47,395 bases of DNA from Nitrospiraceae bacterium (GTDB taxonomy: Bacteria > Nitrospirota > Thermodesulfovibrionia > UBA6902), in contig QZKC01000058.1 of assembly GCA_003599425.1 (NCBI GenBank), positions 1 through 47,395 on the forward strand. The letters run 5' to 3'. Positions 1 through 9,886 of the stretch are shown here, in pieces. The translations under genes were made by a program, and so were the position numbers. The notes beneath the pieces were generated by a model. The model was not told the origin of the DNA, ran no database searches, and was given only the letters and a program-made list of their open reading frames with translations. Within the stretch, counting starts at the first letter, position 1. Each line of letters opens with the position of its first letter.

Positions 1-1
1 G

Positions 2-3000
2 GGAGTACTTGCAGACATCAAGTGTGTGGAGTGTCATAACCCGATGAGGGCGCAGAGCAACCTGAAGGGGATCAGGAGCACGATAAGGACAAAGGCGGTA
101 GTGTTTACGGCCTTAACGGGAACGAACAGCTTTGCAGACGGCGATGCGACCTATAATGGTATCTGCGAAGTATGCCATACACAGACAACACATCATCGCA
201 GGGACGGTTCAGACAATACAACGCACAATGACGGACTGGATTGCAGAAGTTGTCATGAACACATTAACGGATACATCCCTCAAACAACACCGCCGCCGGC
301 ACCGCATGATGCATTTGGGTGCACAACCTGTCATGTAACACCGGACACGTATGTTATAAATGCCAACATACCGAACAGCGCATGTCTGGCCTGTCATGAT
401 GTGGCGGCACCGGGATCAGGAACCATCAGGAACTTTGGAGCATGCAGAACAGAGGCAGGAAGTACAAATATACCAGGTGGAACCTCCTTGATAAATGTAA
501 CACTGACGACGCCTATTACTGATATCAATCAGGCATTCCTGCTTATAGATTCAGCAGGTACACAGACCGTGGAACAGGGTCAGAATCATATGGTCTCTGG
601 AGATATCGTTAATGCCAATACAATTGCGTTACAGCGTGTCGGGAACACAGGCCAGGCAGAGGTCTCCTATGCAGTGGTAGAATGCTTTAACAATGAGTTC
701 ACTGTACAGAGCGGTGAAATACAGCTTGCAAGCGGAACAACGACCAATACGGCAACAATACCTGCTGTAGATGCGACGAGGTCAATAGTAATTGTAAGCT
801 CACGCACAAATAGAACAGCAGCAGAACAGTATCAGGCGCATGTAACTGGTGAGCTTACCAACAGTACTACGGTACAGGTGAGAAGAGCATCTGCGGCAAC
901 AAACGCTACTACTACGGTTACATACCAGGTAGTGGAGTTCTCTGCGAACTCAGGTGTATCGGTACAGACCGGAGAGGTAGCATTCAACGGAGGACAGACA
1001 ACGACGGCGACGCTTGGGACAGCAGTTAACCTGACGAGCTCATGGCTGTACTTCAGTTATGATGCGTCCAATGACGGGCCACAGCAGACAGCGATCAACG
1101 GGCAGATATCGAATGTGAACACGCTGACGTTCAAGCGTCATGCGACGAACACTTACAACAACAGAATCAGGTATTATGTGGTATCCTTCCCTGCCGGAGA
1201 AGTATCGGTACAGAGAGGAGCTGCGACATATACAGGAGGAGGGACTGCAACCGTAACACAGAACATCCCGGTTACCGGAGTGAGCAGCCTGACGAAGGCA
1301 TTCAGCTATACGACCAATACTACAGCAGATAGCGGTGGAACTGGCGGAGGCGGAACCCCGACAGCGGTGACTTACTATGGAGATGTTGACAATCCAGGTA
1401 TCAATATGGGTATCGACGGAACGACCAATGTAACTGCCACTGGAGGTAGTTTGTCCAGCGGGGTGAATGCCACCAGAATATACGGTGGGCATACTTCTGT
1501 GCCTACGAGCACAACAAGGACAAGAATAGGGCCAAGTTCAACAGGCACTCAGACTAAGGAAGAAGCATACAGATTTTATACACCTGCATACGCGACCAAT
1601 ACTACTATAGCGGCAAGTGCTACGGTTTACGCAGATATGTATATGAGGACAACTGGTACATCAACATCAGCCGTCATAGACCTCTATGAATACAGCGATA
1701 CAACAGGGTTAGTCGGAGCAGCAAAGGGCACAACATCGCAGTCATTGAATGCCACAATTTCAACAAGGCAGACAGTGAATGCAACATTTAATAATGCACA
1801 GTTTACAGTTGCAGCAGGTAACAGGCTGGTTGCGATATTCTACTTTACGTATAACAACGCACGGCCTGCATATCTGGTTGCCGGAGCACCGAGCACAACA
1901 CCATCAGGTTACAGCCGCATAACGGTAACCGAGACTTCCTCTGGCACCACGAATCCTTACCCGAGGAACAGGTGGACAGAGAGGCTGAACAGCACAACGA
2001 ACATCCTGATGTCCAACTGGAGAGGCGACACAACGGGAGCGAACGCGAACTTTGAGTATCAGGTGGTGAACTTCACCGGCGGGCCTGTAGCGGGCAGCGG
2101 ATCAAGCCTGAAAGTGGACAGACACTTCAGCACAAAGTACAACGACCCGACAACCGGATTGCCGGCTGACATCAAGTGTGTGGAATGTCATAACCCGATG
2201 AGAGCACAGACGAACCTGACGTTCATCAGAAGTACGATCAGGACGAAGTCAGTAGTGTTTACGGCATATACAGGAGCAAACAGTTTTGCTGACGGTGGAG
2301 CGCCGTACAACGGTATCTGCGAAGTTTGTCATACGCAGACAAACCATCATCAGGCAGACGGGACAGCGCCGGGCGGGCAGAGCCATAACGACGGAGCTGA
2401 CTGCAGAACATGCCATGCACATCTTGATGGATTCAGGCCGTATGTGGTACCGGATACGCCGCATAATACAACCGGCTTCATCAATAATTGCGACTACTGT
2501 CATGTAACGCCGACAGATTTCACAACGGTGATACCGGACAGCAAGTGCAACCAGTGTCATACACCAGGTGGAGCGCTTAAGGCGAGCTATCCGACAGCGC
2601 CGGATGTGGTGACACACAGCAACACAGGAACGTATACGTATAACAAGGCGTGTGTGGAGTGTCATGATGTAATGAATGTGCAGACAAACGTACAGCATAT
2701 CAGGTCGACGATAGCAGGCAGCATCGTACCTGGCAGTAACATCGTGTTCACGGCATTCAGCGGAGCCGGAAGCTTTGCGGACGGACCGCCGTATCCTGAG
2801 AACGTGTGCGATACGTGCCACAGCCTTACACAGCATCATCAGAGTGATGGAACGGCTCCTGGCGGACAGGACCATAACAACAGCACAGACTGTGCGGGAT
2901 GTCATCCGCATGCAGATGGATTTAAACCGGCTGGAGGATGTTCTAACTGCCATGACAAGCCACAGCCCAACGGCGCAGGTAACTACAGACGTCAGGTAGC

Positions 3001-4369
3001 AGGAGCAGGCGGTGAAATAGGCAGTGCGTCAACAAAGGTATCGCACCATGTAAATGGAACGCTGAATGATGCAACATGTGAGGTCTGCCATGACCAGAGC
3101 AACCATCAGGCGAATGTTGATCCGGGAGTATTACTGCATAACCCTGACGGCGGAACAGCGATAACGTATACAGGGACAGCGAGCCAGTTGACGACTTTCT
3201 GCGTGAACTGTCATGACTCAGCAGGTGCAGCATCACATGGTGGGACAACACCGTTCAGTGCATCAAGCGACAACACGACACCGCCTGATGTGAAGACACC
3301 GTGGGCATTGTCCTACAACCACAGTACAGCAGCCGGATGTATGAACTGTCATGGTAATTCTGGCGGTACAGCGGGACTGACAACAAATCCAAAGCTGAAC
3401 GGTCATGCATCAGACAGCGCAAAACTGCTGATCGCAACACCGCAATACAATGTTTGCTATCAGACCGGTTGTCATGGAACAACGACATACAACAAGACAA
3501 ATAACGCAAGTGAACTGGCAATGGATTCATCACCTTTCAGCCCCGCTGGAACAACGGTTTATCGTACCTATTGGGACATCATACCGAACGTCCAGGGTCA
3601 GTTTGCTACAACGAACCTTGCGTACCACCCTGTGCTTGGAGCAGGGAAGAACCAGCCGGCTGACAATCTGAATGCTAACTGGGGTTCAAGTGCCGGCAGG
3701 AAGGCTGATAATGCCACGGCATGTCCTGACGGTACCTGCAACGGCCTTGACAATAACTTTGTGGATGGATGGGAATCAACAAGTATCACGACCTGTACGG
3801 ACTGTCATGGCAATGCCAGCACAGGAGCAAGAGGGCCTCACGGTTCGAACCAGCCCTGGGTACTGAAAGGCATGGACAAGACAACGGCAGTAAAAGTAAC
3901 TACTGCAGGTGCAGGGACGATATATCCGAACCAGGCAGCACCGAACCAGACATACCTCAACGGGGTATTCTGTGTGAACTGCCACAGGGCCGATATATAT
4001 GGCTGGAGTTCCGGTAGTAAACCGAGTACCATGTATGCGAATTTCGCAAGGTGGACTCACTATAACAACAGTGGAGATGGAGCGACCTATCTTGAGGACA
4101 GTGGCGGTTACAGCAATATCGGCTGCAAGAACTGCCATGGCGGTGGCGAGGTAGCAGGCATACACGGTTCAAACCGCGGGGTCGGGACCAATGGTACATG
4201 GCAATTGGGACAGCGGTTTATGAACGGTAATAGCTGGTCAGGCCATACAAAGAGTGGAACCAGTATGACCTGTTATACAGGAAACCCGCCTGCAATCGGT
4301 GTTACCATGTCTGCATGTAATGGTCAGCACAGCGGCGGCAGAAGCGGAACTTTGAACTACAGCTATTAA
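2..4369 (+). CDS. Giant multiheme c-type cytochrome with internal beta-repeat domains, 5'-truncated by the window edge
   Basis: Frame is open from base 2 (GVLADIKCVECH...), before the listed start. About 20 CxxCH plus one CX4CH (CYQTGCH) visible; three copies of a CVECH...SFADG...CxxCHTxTxHH...CxxCHxHxDGF module; four ~90-aa 'Y.VV.F...VQ.G' repeats between modules. Confidence 0.9.
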   Translation, partial: GVLADIKCVECHNPMRAQSNLKGIRSTIRTKAVVFTALTGTNSFADGDATYNGICEVCHTQTTHHRRDGSDNTTHNDGLDCRSCHEHINGYIPQTTPPPAPHDAFGCTTCHVTPDTYVINANIPNSACLACHDVAAPGSGTIRNFGACRTEAGSTNIPGGTSLINVTLTTPITDINQAFLLIDSAGTQTVEQGQNHMVSGDIVNANTIALQRVGNTGQAEVSYAVVECFNNEFTVQSGEIQLASGTTTNTATIPAVDATRSIVIVSSRTNRTAAEQYQAHVTGELTNSTTVQVRRASAATNATTTVTYQVVEFSANSGVSVQTGEVAFNGGQTTTATLGTAVNLTSSWLYFSYDASNDGPQQTAINGQISNVNTLTFKRHATNTYNNRIRYYVVSFPAGEVSVQRGAATYTGGGTATVTQNIPVTGVSSLTKAFSYTTNTTADSGGTGGGGTPTAVTYYGDVDNPGINMGIDGTTNVTATGGSLSSGVNATRIYGGHTSVPTSTTRTRIGPSSTGTQTKEEAYRFYTPAYATNTTIAASATVYADMYMRTTGTSTSAVIDLYEYSDTTGLVGAAKGTTSQSLNATISTRQTVNATFNNAQFTVAAGNRLVAIFYFTYNNARPAYLVAGAPSTTPSGYSRITVTETSSGTTNPYPRNRWTERLNSTTNILMSNWRGDTTGANANFEYQVVNFTGGPVAGSGSSLKVDRHFSTKYNDPTTGLPADIKCVECHNPMRAQTNLTFIRSTIRTKSVVFTAYTGANSFADGGAPYNGICEVCHTQTNHHQADGTAPGGQSHNDGADCRTCHAHLDGFRPYVVPDTPHNTTGFINNCDYCHVTPTDFTTVIPDSKCNQCHTPGGALKASYPTAPDVVTHSNTGTYTYNKACVECHDVMNVQTNVQHIRSTIAGSIVPGSNIVFTAFSGAGSFADGPPYPENVCDTCHSLTQHHQSDGTAPGGQDHNNSTDCAGCHPHADGFKPAGGCSNCHDKPQPNGAGNYRRQVAGAGGEIGSASTKVSHHVNGTLNDATCEVCHDQSNHQANVDPGVLLHNPDGGTAITYTGTASQLTTFCVNCHDSAGAASHGGTTPFSASSDNTTPPDVKTPWALSYNHSTAAGCMNCHGNSGGTAGLTTNPKLNGHASDSAKLLIATPQYNVCYQTGCHGTTTYNKTNNASELAMDSSPFSPAGTTVYRTYWDIIPNVQGQFATTNLAYHPVLGAGKNQPADNLNANWGSSAGRKADNATACPDGTCNGLDNNFVDGWESTSITTCTDCHGNASTGARGPHGSNQPWVLKGMDKTTAVKVTTAGAGTIYPNQAAPNQTYLNGVFCVNCHRADIYGWSSGSKPSTMYANFARWTHYNNSGDGATYLEDSGGYSNIGCKNCHGGGEVAGIHGSNRGVGTNGTWQLGQRFMNGNSWSGHTKSGTSMTCYTGNPPAIGVTMSACNGQHSGGRSGTLNYSY

Positions 4370-4393
4370 TTGGCTAATATAACGTGACTGCGG

Positions 4394-4428
4394 AAAAGGC
4401 GGGATCTTGATAAGATTCCGCCTTTTTT
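4394..4428 (+). terminator. Intrinsic terminator after the giant cytochrome gene
   Basis: AAAAGGCGGGATCTT-loop-AAGATTCCGCCTTTTTT hairpin plus T tract, 25 nt after the stop codon. Confidence 0.85.
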
Positions 4429-4607
4429 CTTGAACAAAGAATAAAATGCAAATCATAACATCTCAACGGGAAGGCTCGGTATTCAGGTCCCGCCCAAGAC
4501 TATGTTTGAGGAAACCTTTCGTGAACAATTCTCATGCCTTGGTTGAATTATTCCTGAAATTCAGGCTAAAATAATTCGCAGTTTTTCTGAGTTATGGCAC
4601 CTTCTCA

Positions 4608-4642
4608 GCCGGAGTGGCGGAATTGGCAGACGCAAGGGACTT
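4608..4642 (+). pseudogene. Partial tRNA-Leu copy (5' half only)
   Basis: 35 nt identical to the first 35 nt of the intact tRNA-Leu at 4753; identity ends in the anticodon loop after ...GGGACTT; no T arm or 3' acceptor strand follows. Confidence 0.85.
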
Positions 4643-4752
4643 TCCAATGTGCAGCGACCAATGGGAGCGAATGACAACTAAAATCAGTCAATCCTTACAT
4701 TGAAGTCCCGTGATATGGATTGACTTTAAAATATGAGTTGCAAAATGATTTT

Positions 4753-4837
4753 GCCGGAGTGGCGGAATTGGCAGACGCAAGGGACTTAAAATCCCTCGTT
4801 CCAAAAGAACGTACCGGTTCAAGTCCGGTCTCCGGCA
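4753..4837 (+). tRNA. tRNA-Leu (anticodon UAA)
   Basis: GCCGGAG/CTCCGGC acceptor stem, AGGGA-CTTAAAA-TCCCT anticodon arm, variable arm, GGTTCAAGTCC T arm; CCA not encoded. Confidence 0.95.
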
Positions 4838-4871
4838 TTAGTTCTCTGCTGGATATCTTATCTGTACGGAT

Positions 4872-5396
4872 TTAAATTCTTTCCTTGAAAATGGAAATAT
4901 AAGGAAGGTTCCTGAATCTCCCTTCAAAATCAAGTCCGTATCCGACGACATAGTGATCAGGTATATCAAAACCAATATAATCTATGTTCAGATCAACTTT
5001 TCTTCTGGCCTTTTTGTCGAGAAATGTGCAAATCTTCAGGGAAGCAGGTTCTCGTGAAAGAAGCATATCATAAATATATTTCAGAGTGAGCCCCGTGTCG
5101 ACGATATCTTCAAAAAGGATTACATTTTTCCCCTTTATATCCTCCCTTATGTCAGCGAAGATAGCGATTTTACCTGTAGTTTGTGATTTGACATAGCTTG
5201 ACGCTATCAGGAAATCGATCTTCATCGGCACATTGATATGCCTTACAATGTCCGGGAAAAACATGAATGCTCCTCTGAGAATTCCGACAGCTACGATCTC
5301 CTTTCCGCTGAAATCATCGGATATTTTTGACGCAAGTTCTCTTACCCTGTTCTGGATCTGTTCGACTGTGAGGAATGGCTTCCCGATCACCATCAT
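4872..5396 (-). CDS. hpt: Hypoxanthine phosphoribosyltransferase
   Basis: PRTase motif VILFEDIVDTGLTL; VVGYGLDFEGRFRNLPYI C-terminus typical of Hpt. Confidence 0.93.
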   Translation of the reverse strand: MMVIGKPFLTVEQIQNRVRELASKISDDFSGKEIVAVGILRGAFMFFPDIVRHINVPMKIDFLIASSYVKSQTTGKIAIFADIREDIKGKNVILFEDIVDTGLTLKYIYDMLLSREPASLKICTFLDKKARRKVDLNIDYIGFDIPDHYVVGYGLDFEGRFRNLPYISIFKERI

Positions 5397-5543
5397 GAAT
5401 TTGTTCCTATAGTTAGGTTGAATTTTCGAATATTATATAACGTCTCAATATAATATTTCATCAAGATTTTCAAAAAGTTATGAGAAGCAGCCGTTCTTAC
5501 GATGTTTGGCTTTTTAGGAGTAAAAATCTTATAATAACCAAAC

Positions 5544-7106
5544 ATGCTCAGAAAACTTGGTAAAAGCATCACCATTGTCAACGCAATTGCTTTTATAGTG
5601 GTTATATTAGTCGGGGGAATAAGCATTTTCCTCTCACAAAAAATATTGCACAACACACATAAGATTGAAAAAATAAGCATGGATATTGTCACTGTCGACA
5701 GCATTCATTCCGAGGCTTACAGGCTGGTGCTCTCCATGCACCATTTTCTTTTAGAAGAGGATAAAGTTTTTTCAAAGGAATCCATGGATTTGATTTCCGG
5801 AGTGACTGAAAAGGTCGAAAGATATCTGAGTTATGAGAAGGAAGAATTATCCTCAGCGCACAACCCTGAGGTAGGACTGCTGTATGACTTGTTGAGGGAT
5901 GTCAGAGGGCTGAAAGCAGTGAATGAAATTATGTCTGAATTCACAAGGACAGGCAAATATAACAGGAACGCCCTTGTCGAACTGGAACAATATGCTTACG
6001 GGATCGAAGCAAACACAGCGAGGATCAACAAGATACATCTTGAAAAGATCAATAACGCGACAAATGAATCTTTAGTTATCATGAGGAGCATCCTCTTTAT
6101 TTACCTGATATTCATTGTGATTGGAGGCTTAGCTATCTATGCAGGCCATCGAGTGCTTTTGCGAAAAGTGGTAAATCCTATCAAGGATCTTGCCGCCGCT
6201 ACCATGGAATTTGCCCGGGGCACTTTGAACAAAAGGGTGTGCACGGATTCACAGACTGAAATAGGATTGCTCTATCAATCATTTAACAAGATGGCTGAGA
6301 AACTTCAGGAAAATGACGAGTTCCTCAGGAAGTTTAACGAAGAGCTTGAGAAAAAGGTCAATGAAAGGACCATGGAACTGCAGAATGCAAATGAGCAGTT
6401 GCAAAAGACGCAAAATGCGCTTATCAGAACTGAGAAAATAGCTGCCATAGGACAGATTGCAGCGGGTGTTACACATGAGATAAAGAATCCGCTGAATTCA
6501 TTGTCAATCAATGCGCAATTGCTCTTGCGTGATCTGTCCTCACAATTCAATAGAGAGTCTTCTGCATATGAATCTGCTTCTCTCATAAGGCAGGAGATAA
6601 CCAGAATAAACAACATTCTTGAAGAATTCGTAAAGTATGCAAAATTTCCCGAGCCTCAATTTGTCGAAAACAACATGAATCAGGTTGTCAAGGAGACAGT
6701 TGATCTGATCTCCCATAGTGCCCAGGAAGCGCATATAGCGATTCAGTTGTTCCTGGGGAAGAATGTACCGATCTTTAAATTTGATGAACGGCAATTCAAG
6801 GAAGTCCTGTTGAATTTATTTCAGAATGCCATCAAAGCAATGACGGACGGAGGGAACCTTGAGATAGTTACCGATTTGCAAGATGAGAGTGTTATTCTTA
6901 AAATAAAAGACACAGGACAAGGCATTCCGGAAAAGCATCTTGACAAGATTTTTTCGCCTTTTTTCAGTACGAGGGAAGGGGGACTTGGATTGGGTCTCCC
7001 GATTGTGCAGCGAATAGTGGAAAGCCATGGGGGCAGGATAAGCTGTGAGAGCAAGGTTGGTGAAGGGACAATTTTTGAGATCAGCATTCCCCTTGAGAAA
7101 GGTTAG
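5544..7106 (+). CDS. Sensor histidine kinase (two TM segments, HAMP, HisKA, HATPase)
   Basis: AAGVTHEIKNPLNSL H-box, N box NLFQNAIKAM, DTGQGIPEKHLDKIFSPFFSTREGGLGLGLPIVQ. Confidence 0.95.
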   Translation: MLRKLGKSITIVNAIAFIVVILVGGISIFLSQKILHNTHKIEKISMDIVTVDSIHSEAYRLVLSMHHFLLEEDKVFSKESMDLISGVTEKVERYLSYEKEELSSAHNPEVGLLYDLLRDVRGLKAVNEIMSEFTRTGKYNRNALVELEQYAYGIEANTARINKIHLEKINNATNESLVIMRSILFIYLIFIVIGGLAIYAGHRVLLRKVVNPIKDLAAATMEFARGTLNKRVCTDSQTEIGLLYQSFNKMAEKLQENDEFLRKFNEELEKKVNERTMELQNANEQLQKTQNALIRTEKIAAIGQIAAGVTHEIKNPLNSLSINAQLLLRDLSSQFNRESSAYESASLIRQEITRINNILEEFVKYAKFPEPQFVENNMNQVVKETVDLISHSAQEAHIAIQLFLGKNVPIFKFDERQFKEVLLNLFQNAIKAMTDGGNLEIVTDLQDESVILKIKDTGQGIPEKHLDKIFSPFFSTREGGLGLGLPIVQRIVESHGGRISCESKVGEGTIFEISIPLEKG

Positions 7107-7114
7107 ATAAGAAC

Positions 7115-8458
7115 GTGAAACCATCGATATTGATAGTAGATGATGACCGGGCAGTTCGAGAGAATCTGGCGAAATATTTATCTCCTGATTATGTAACTTA
7201 TATTGCCTCAAATGGCCACGACGCTATCAGGAAGATCCAGGAAAATAGTGATATAGAGGTTATTCTTAGCGACCTGAAGATGCCGGAAATGGACGGCATA
7301 GAGCTTCTGGAAAAGGTCAAGTTAAGCAATAAGGATATTGTTACTATTTTTATAACCGGATTTTCAACAATAGAGTCGGCGGTTGATGCCATGAGAAAAG
7401 GGGCATACGATTATCTTACGAAGCCGATTGATCTGAACAAGCTGGAAATAACCATTAAAAATGCTATCGAAAACAAGAAACTGCGCTCGGAAAACATCAT
7501 GCTCAAACAACAGATAAGGGAGAAATTCGATGCCACTACCCTTGTCGGCAGTTCCGGGAAAATTACAAAGATCATGGAGCTTATAAAACGCGTGGCGTCA
7601 ACCAAGGCGACCGTATTGATCCTTGGTGAAAGCGGCACCGGCAAAGAACTTGTTGCAAATATCATTCACTATAACAGTATGGCCGCCAACGGCCCTTTTA
7701 TAAAAGTTAACTGTTCCGCCCTTGCGGAAGGAGTTCTGGAAAGCGAGCTTTTCGGGCATGAAAAGGGCGCTTTTACAGGCGCTCTTTATATGAAAAAAGG
7801 CAGGTTCGAGCTTGCTGACGGAGGCACTCTGTTCCTCGATGAAATTGGAGACCTCCCCCCAAGTATTCAGGTGAAACTGCTCCGGTTCCTGCAGGAAGCC
7901 GAATTTGAAAGGGTGGGCGGGACCAAGACAATGAAAGTAGATGTGAGGATCATATCAGCAACCAATAAAGACCTTGAGCAACTGGTCAGAGAAGAAAAAT
8001 TCAGGGAAGACCTTTTCTACCGGTTAAAGGTTGTAACTATTGAGGTGCCTCCTCTCAGGGAAAGGAAAGATGATATCCCTCTGCTTGTTGAGCATTCCCT
8101 GAAAAAGTTTTCCGAAATACATAATAAAAATTTGAGAGGAACCACCCCGGAAGCCATGAATGTCATTCGGTCATACAATTGGCCCGGTAATATCAGAGAG
8201 CTGATGAACTGTATTGAAAGCTCTGTCGTAATGAGCATAGGGGACAAGCTTGATGTCGACTCCCTTCCCCCTTTTCTTACCATAAGGCAGGATGAGTATG
8301 ACAGGGGCAAACCAGCAGCCAACCTTTTTGAAATAGAAAAGAAGGCTATTCTTGAGGCGCTCAAGGAAACCGACGGGAACAAATCTGAAGCCGCACGGCT
8401 TTTAGGGATAGGGCTGCGGACGCTTTACAGGAAGCTGGAGCAGTACGGAGTAAAATAG
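7115..8458 (+). CDS. NtrC-family sigma-54-dependent response regulator
   Basis: Receiver ILIVDDD/LSDLKMP; AAA+ GESGTGKE, GAFTGA, FLDEIGDLP; C-terminal Fis-type HTH. Confidence 0.96.
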   Translation: MKPSILIVDDDRAVRENLAKYLSPDYVTYIASNGHDAIRKIQENSDIEVILSDLKMPEMDGIELLEKVKLSNKDIVTIFITGFSTIESAVDAMRKGAYDYLTKPIDLNKLEITIKNAIENKKLRSENIMLKQQIREKFDATTLVGSSGKITKIMELIKRVASTKATVLILGESGTGKELVANIIHYNSMAANGPFIKVNCSALAEGVLESELFGHEKGAFTGALYMKKGRFELADGGTLFLDEIGDLPPSIQVKLLRFLQEAEFERVGGTKTMKVDVRIISATNKDLEQLVREEKFREDLFYRLKVVTIEVPPLRERKDDIPLLVEHSLKKFSEIHNKNLRGTTPEAMNVIRSYNWPGNIRELMNCIESSVVMSIGDKLDVDSLPPFLTIRQDEYDRGKPAANLFEIEKKAILEALKETDGNKSEAARLLGIGLRTLYRKLEQYGVK

Positions 8459-8467
8459 ACATATTCA

Positions 8468-9043
8468 TTATTCACTGCTGCCGGTTGTCCCCGTGTTAAA
8501 TTTCTTCAGTTCCTTTTCTATATTTTCTATGTGAGGCAGCACTGATGCGTTGTTTTCTGCCTGCCCGATTGAAGGAAGCAGTTCAGATATTCTCATATAG
8601 TGATCATTTATATTTTTGAACTTCCCTCGCAATTCCTTCATCATGCTGTCGAGATCCTGCGCAGTTTCTTTGAATTGATCACCATGTCTCAAGGATATGT
8701 TGACCGTTAAATCGCCCTTTGCCGCTTTCCTGACGTCCTGTGACATACGATAGACAGGGCCTGATGCTTTCCTTATCATCCATAGGGCCATAACTGTCAG
8801 TAATACTGAAACAAGAACGAAACTGACTATGTTGATCTTTATAAAAAGAGGTTTGAATATTTCACCTGTTGATTGGGCGCGTATGTGTATGCTCCACATA
8901 AGCCCGTCGAGTTCTTTCATGGCATAATAATTAAACACAATTATTGCCGCAAGACTGCCCAATAGGGAGATAATCACAAAAACCAGGATAAACCTCATTT
9001 GAAAACTTGCATCAATGAGGTATTTTCGTCTTCTGATTATCAT
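8468..9043 (-). CDS. HAMP-domain-only membrane protein
   Basis: Two TM helices plus GPVYRMSQDVRKAAKGDLTVNISLRHGDQF HAMP; no kinase or MCP domain. Start at MIIRRRKYL chosen over the ORF-track start, which overlaps the neighbouring cytochrome gene. Confidence 0.75.
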   Translation of the reverse strand: MIIRRRKYLIDASFQMRFILVFVIISLLGSLAAIIVFNYYAMKELDGLMWSIHIRAQSTGEIFKPLFIKINIVSFVLVSVLLTVMALWMIRKASGPVYRMSQDVRKAAKGDLTVNISLRHGDQFKETAQDLDSMMKELRGKFKNINDHYMRISELLPSIGQAENNASVLPHIENIEKELKKFNTGTTGSSE

Positions 9044-9101
9044 GTCTTTGATTCTCCTTTTCCTGTGCACGGTATCAGATATATGTCTTATGATGCAACC
9101 A

Positions 9102-9872
9102 TTATTTACTATGACATTCAAGGCACAACCTGCTGCCTCTGTTGTCCATGATAAGCATGGCTCTTTCTTTTGAATATATATTATGACAGGTGCCGCAACC
9201 CATCTTGCCGTCATAAAGCTTTATTTTCTCATTCAGCATATGTTCAGGGCGGAATTTGTTCATTTTCCTTGAGCTGATATCTCTATAAGACGCGCCGATA
9301 GGATGGTTGAACTCCTTTTTGAAATGTTTCCATCTTCCTGCGCCGAGTGAATCAAGTGGTTCAGCAATATACTTGTCATGACACTGGATGCACTCCAGCG
9401 ACATTCGGTCGATCCGGGTGTTACGGTCTGTCACTTCATACTGTCCTTTGTGGATATTCTGGAAAACGATATGTCTTTTCTCATTGATCTGATGGCAGGC
9501 GCTGCAGAAGATGACCCCCTGTACAGGCCTCCTCAGGAAGTAATGTTCCTTGTTTTGCTGTTTCACATGTTCAATATGGGCATAATGACAGGTCAGGCAG
9601 GTAAGCCTCCCCTCATTCAGCGGCATGTCACCAGGCACAGAAATGTCAGGATAAATGTCAGTCGGGTGCGATTGTGTCTTGGGATAATCGGGATGACAGG
9701 TCTCACAGGCGACCGTGACCTCCATAGTTATGTCGCTGTTCCCCGGTTTCTCTGTAGTATGGCATAGGGTGCACTCACTCTGCGAAAAGCGGTGAGGTTC
9801 ACCTGAAAGCGCATAGACAAGGGCTGCTATTCCCGTTATCACAAGAAACAAAATAAGATATCTGTGTTTCAT
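9102..9872 (-). CDS. Heptaheme c-type cytochrome
   Basis: CTLCH, CETCH, CLTCH, CSACH, CIQCH, CGTCH, CLECH; N-terminal signal/anchor. Confidence 0.9.
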   Translation of the reverse strand: MKHRYLILFLVITGIAALVYALSGEPHRFSQSECTLCHTTEKPGNSDITMEVTVACETCHPDYPKTQSHPTDIYPDISVPGDMPLNEGRLTCLTCHYAHIEHVKQQNKEHYFLRRPVQGVIFCSACHQINEKRHIVFQNIHKGQYEVTDRNTRIDRMSLECIQCHDKYIAEPLDSLGAGRWKHFKKEFNHPIGASYRDISSRKMNKFRPEHMLNEKIKLYDGKMGCGTCHNIYSKERAMLIMDNRGSRLCLECHSK

Positions 9873-9886
9873 GAGGTCATGTCAAA

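Noticed and set aside
1040-4456. Many 60-230-aa antisense and alternate-frame ORFs across the giant cytochrome gene
   Set aside because: Shadow ORFs of a repetitive low-stop coding region; no domain motifs or SD, and the plus frame has dense CxxCH motifs.
4608-4837. A split tRNA-Leu with a group I intron
   Set aside because: Downstream copy is complete and the spacer (~110 nt) is too short for a group I intron; the duplication/scar explanation fits better.
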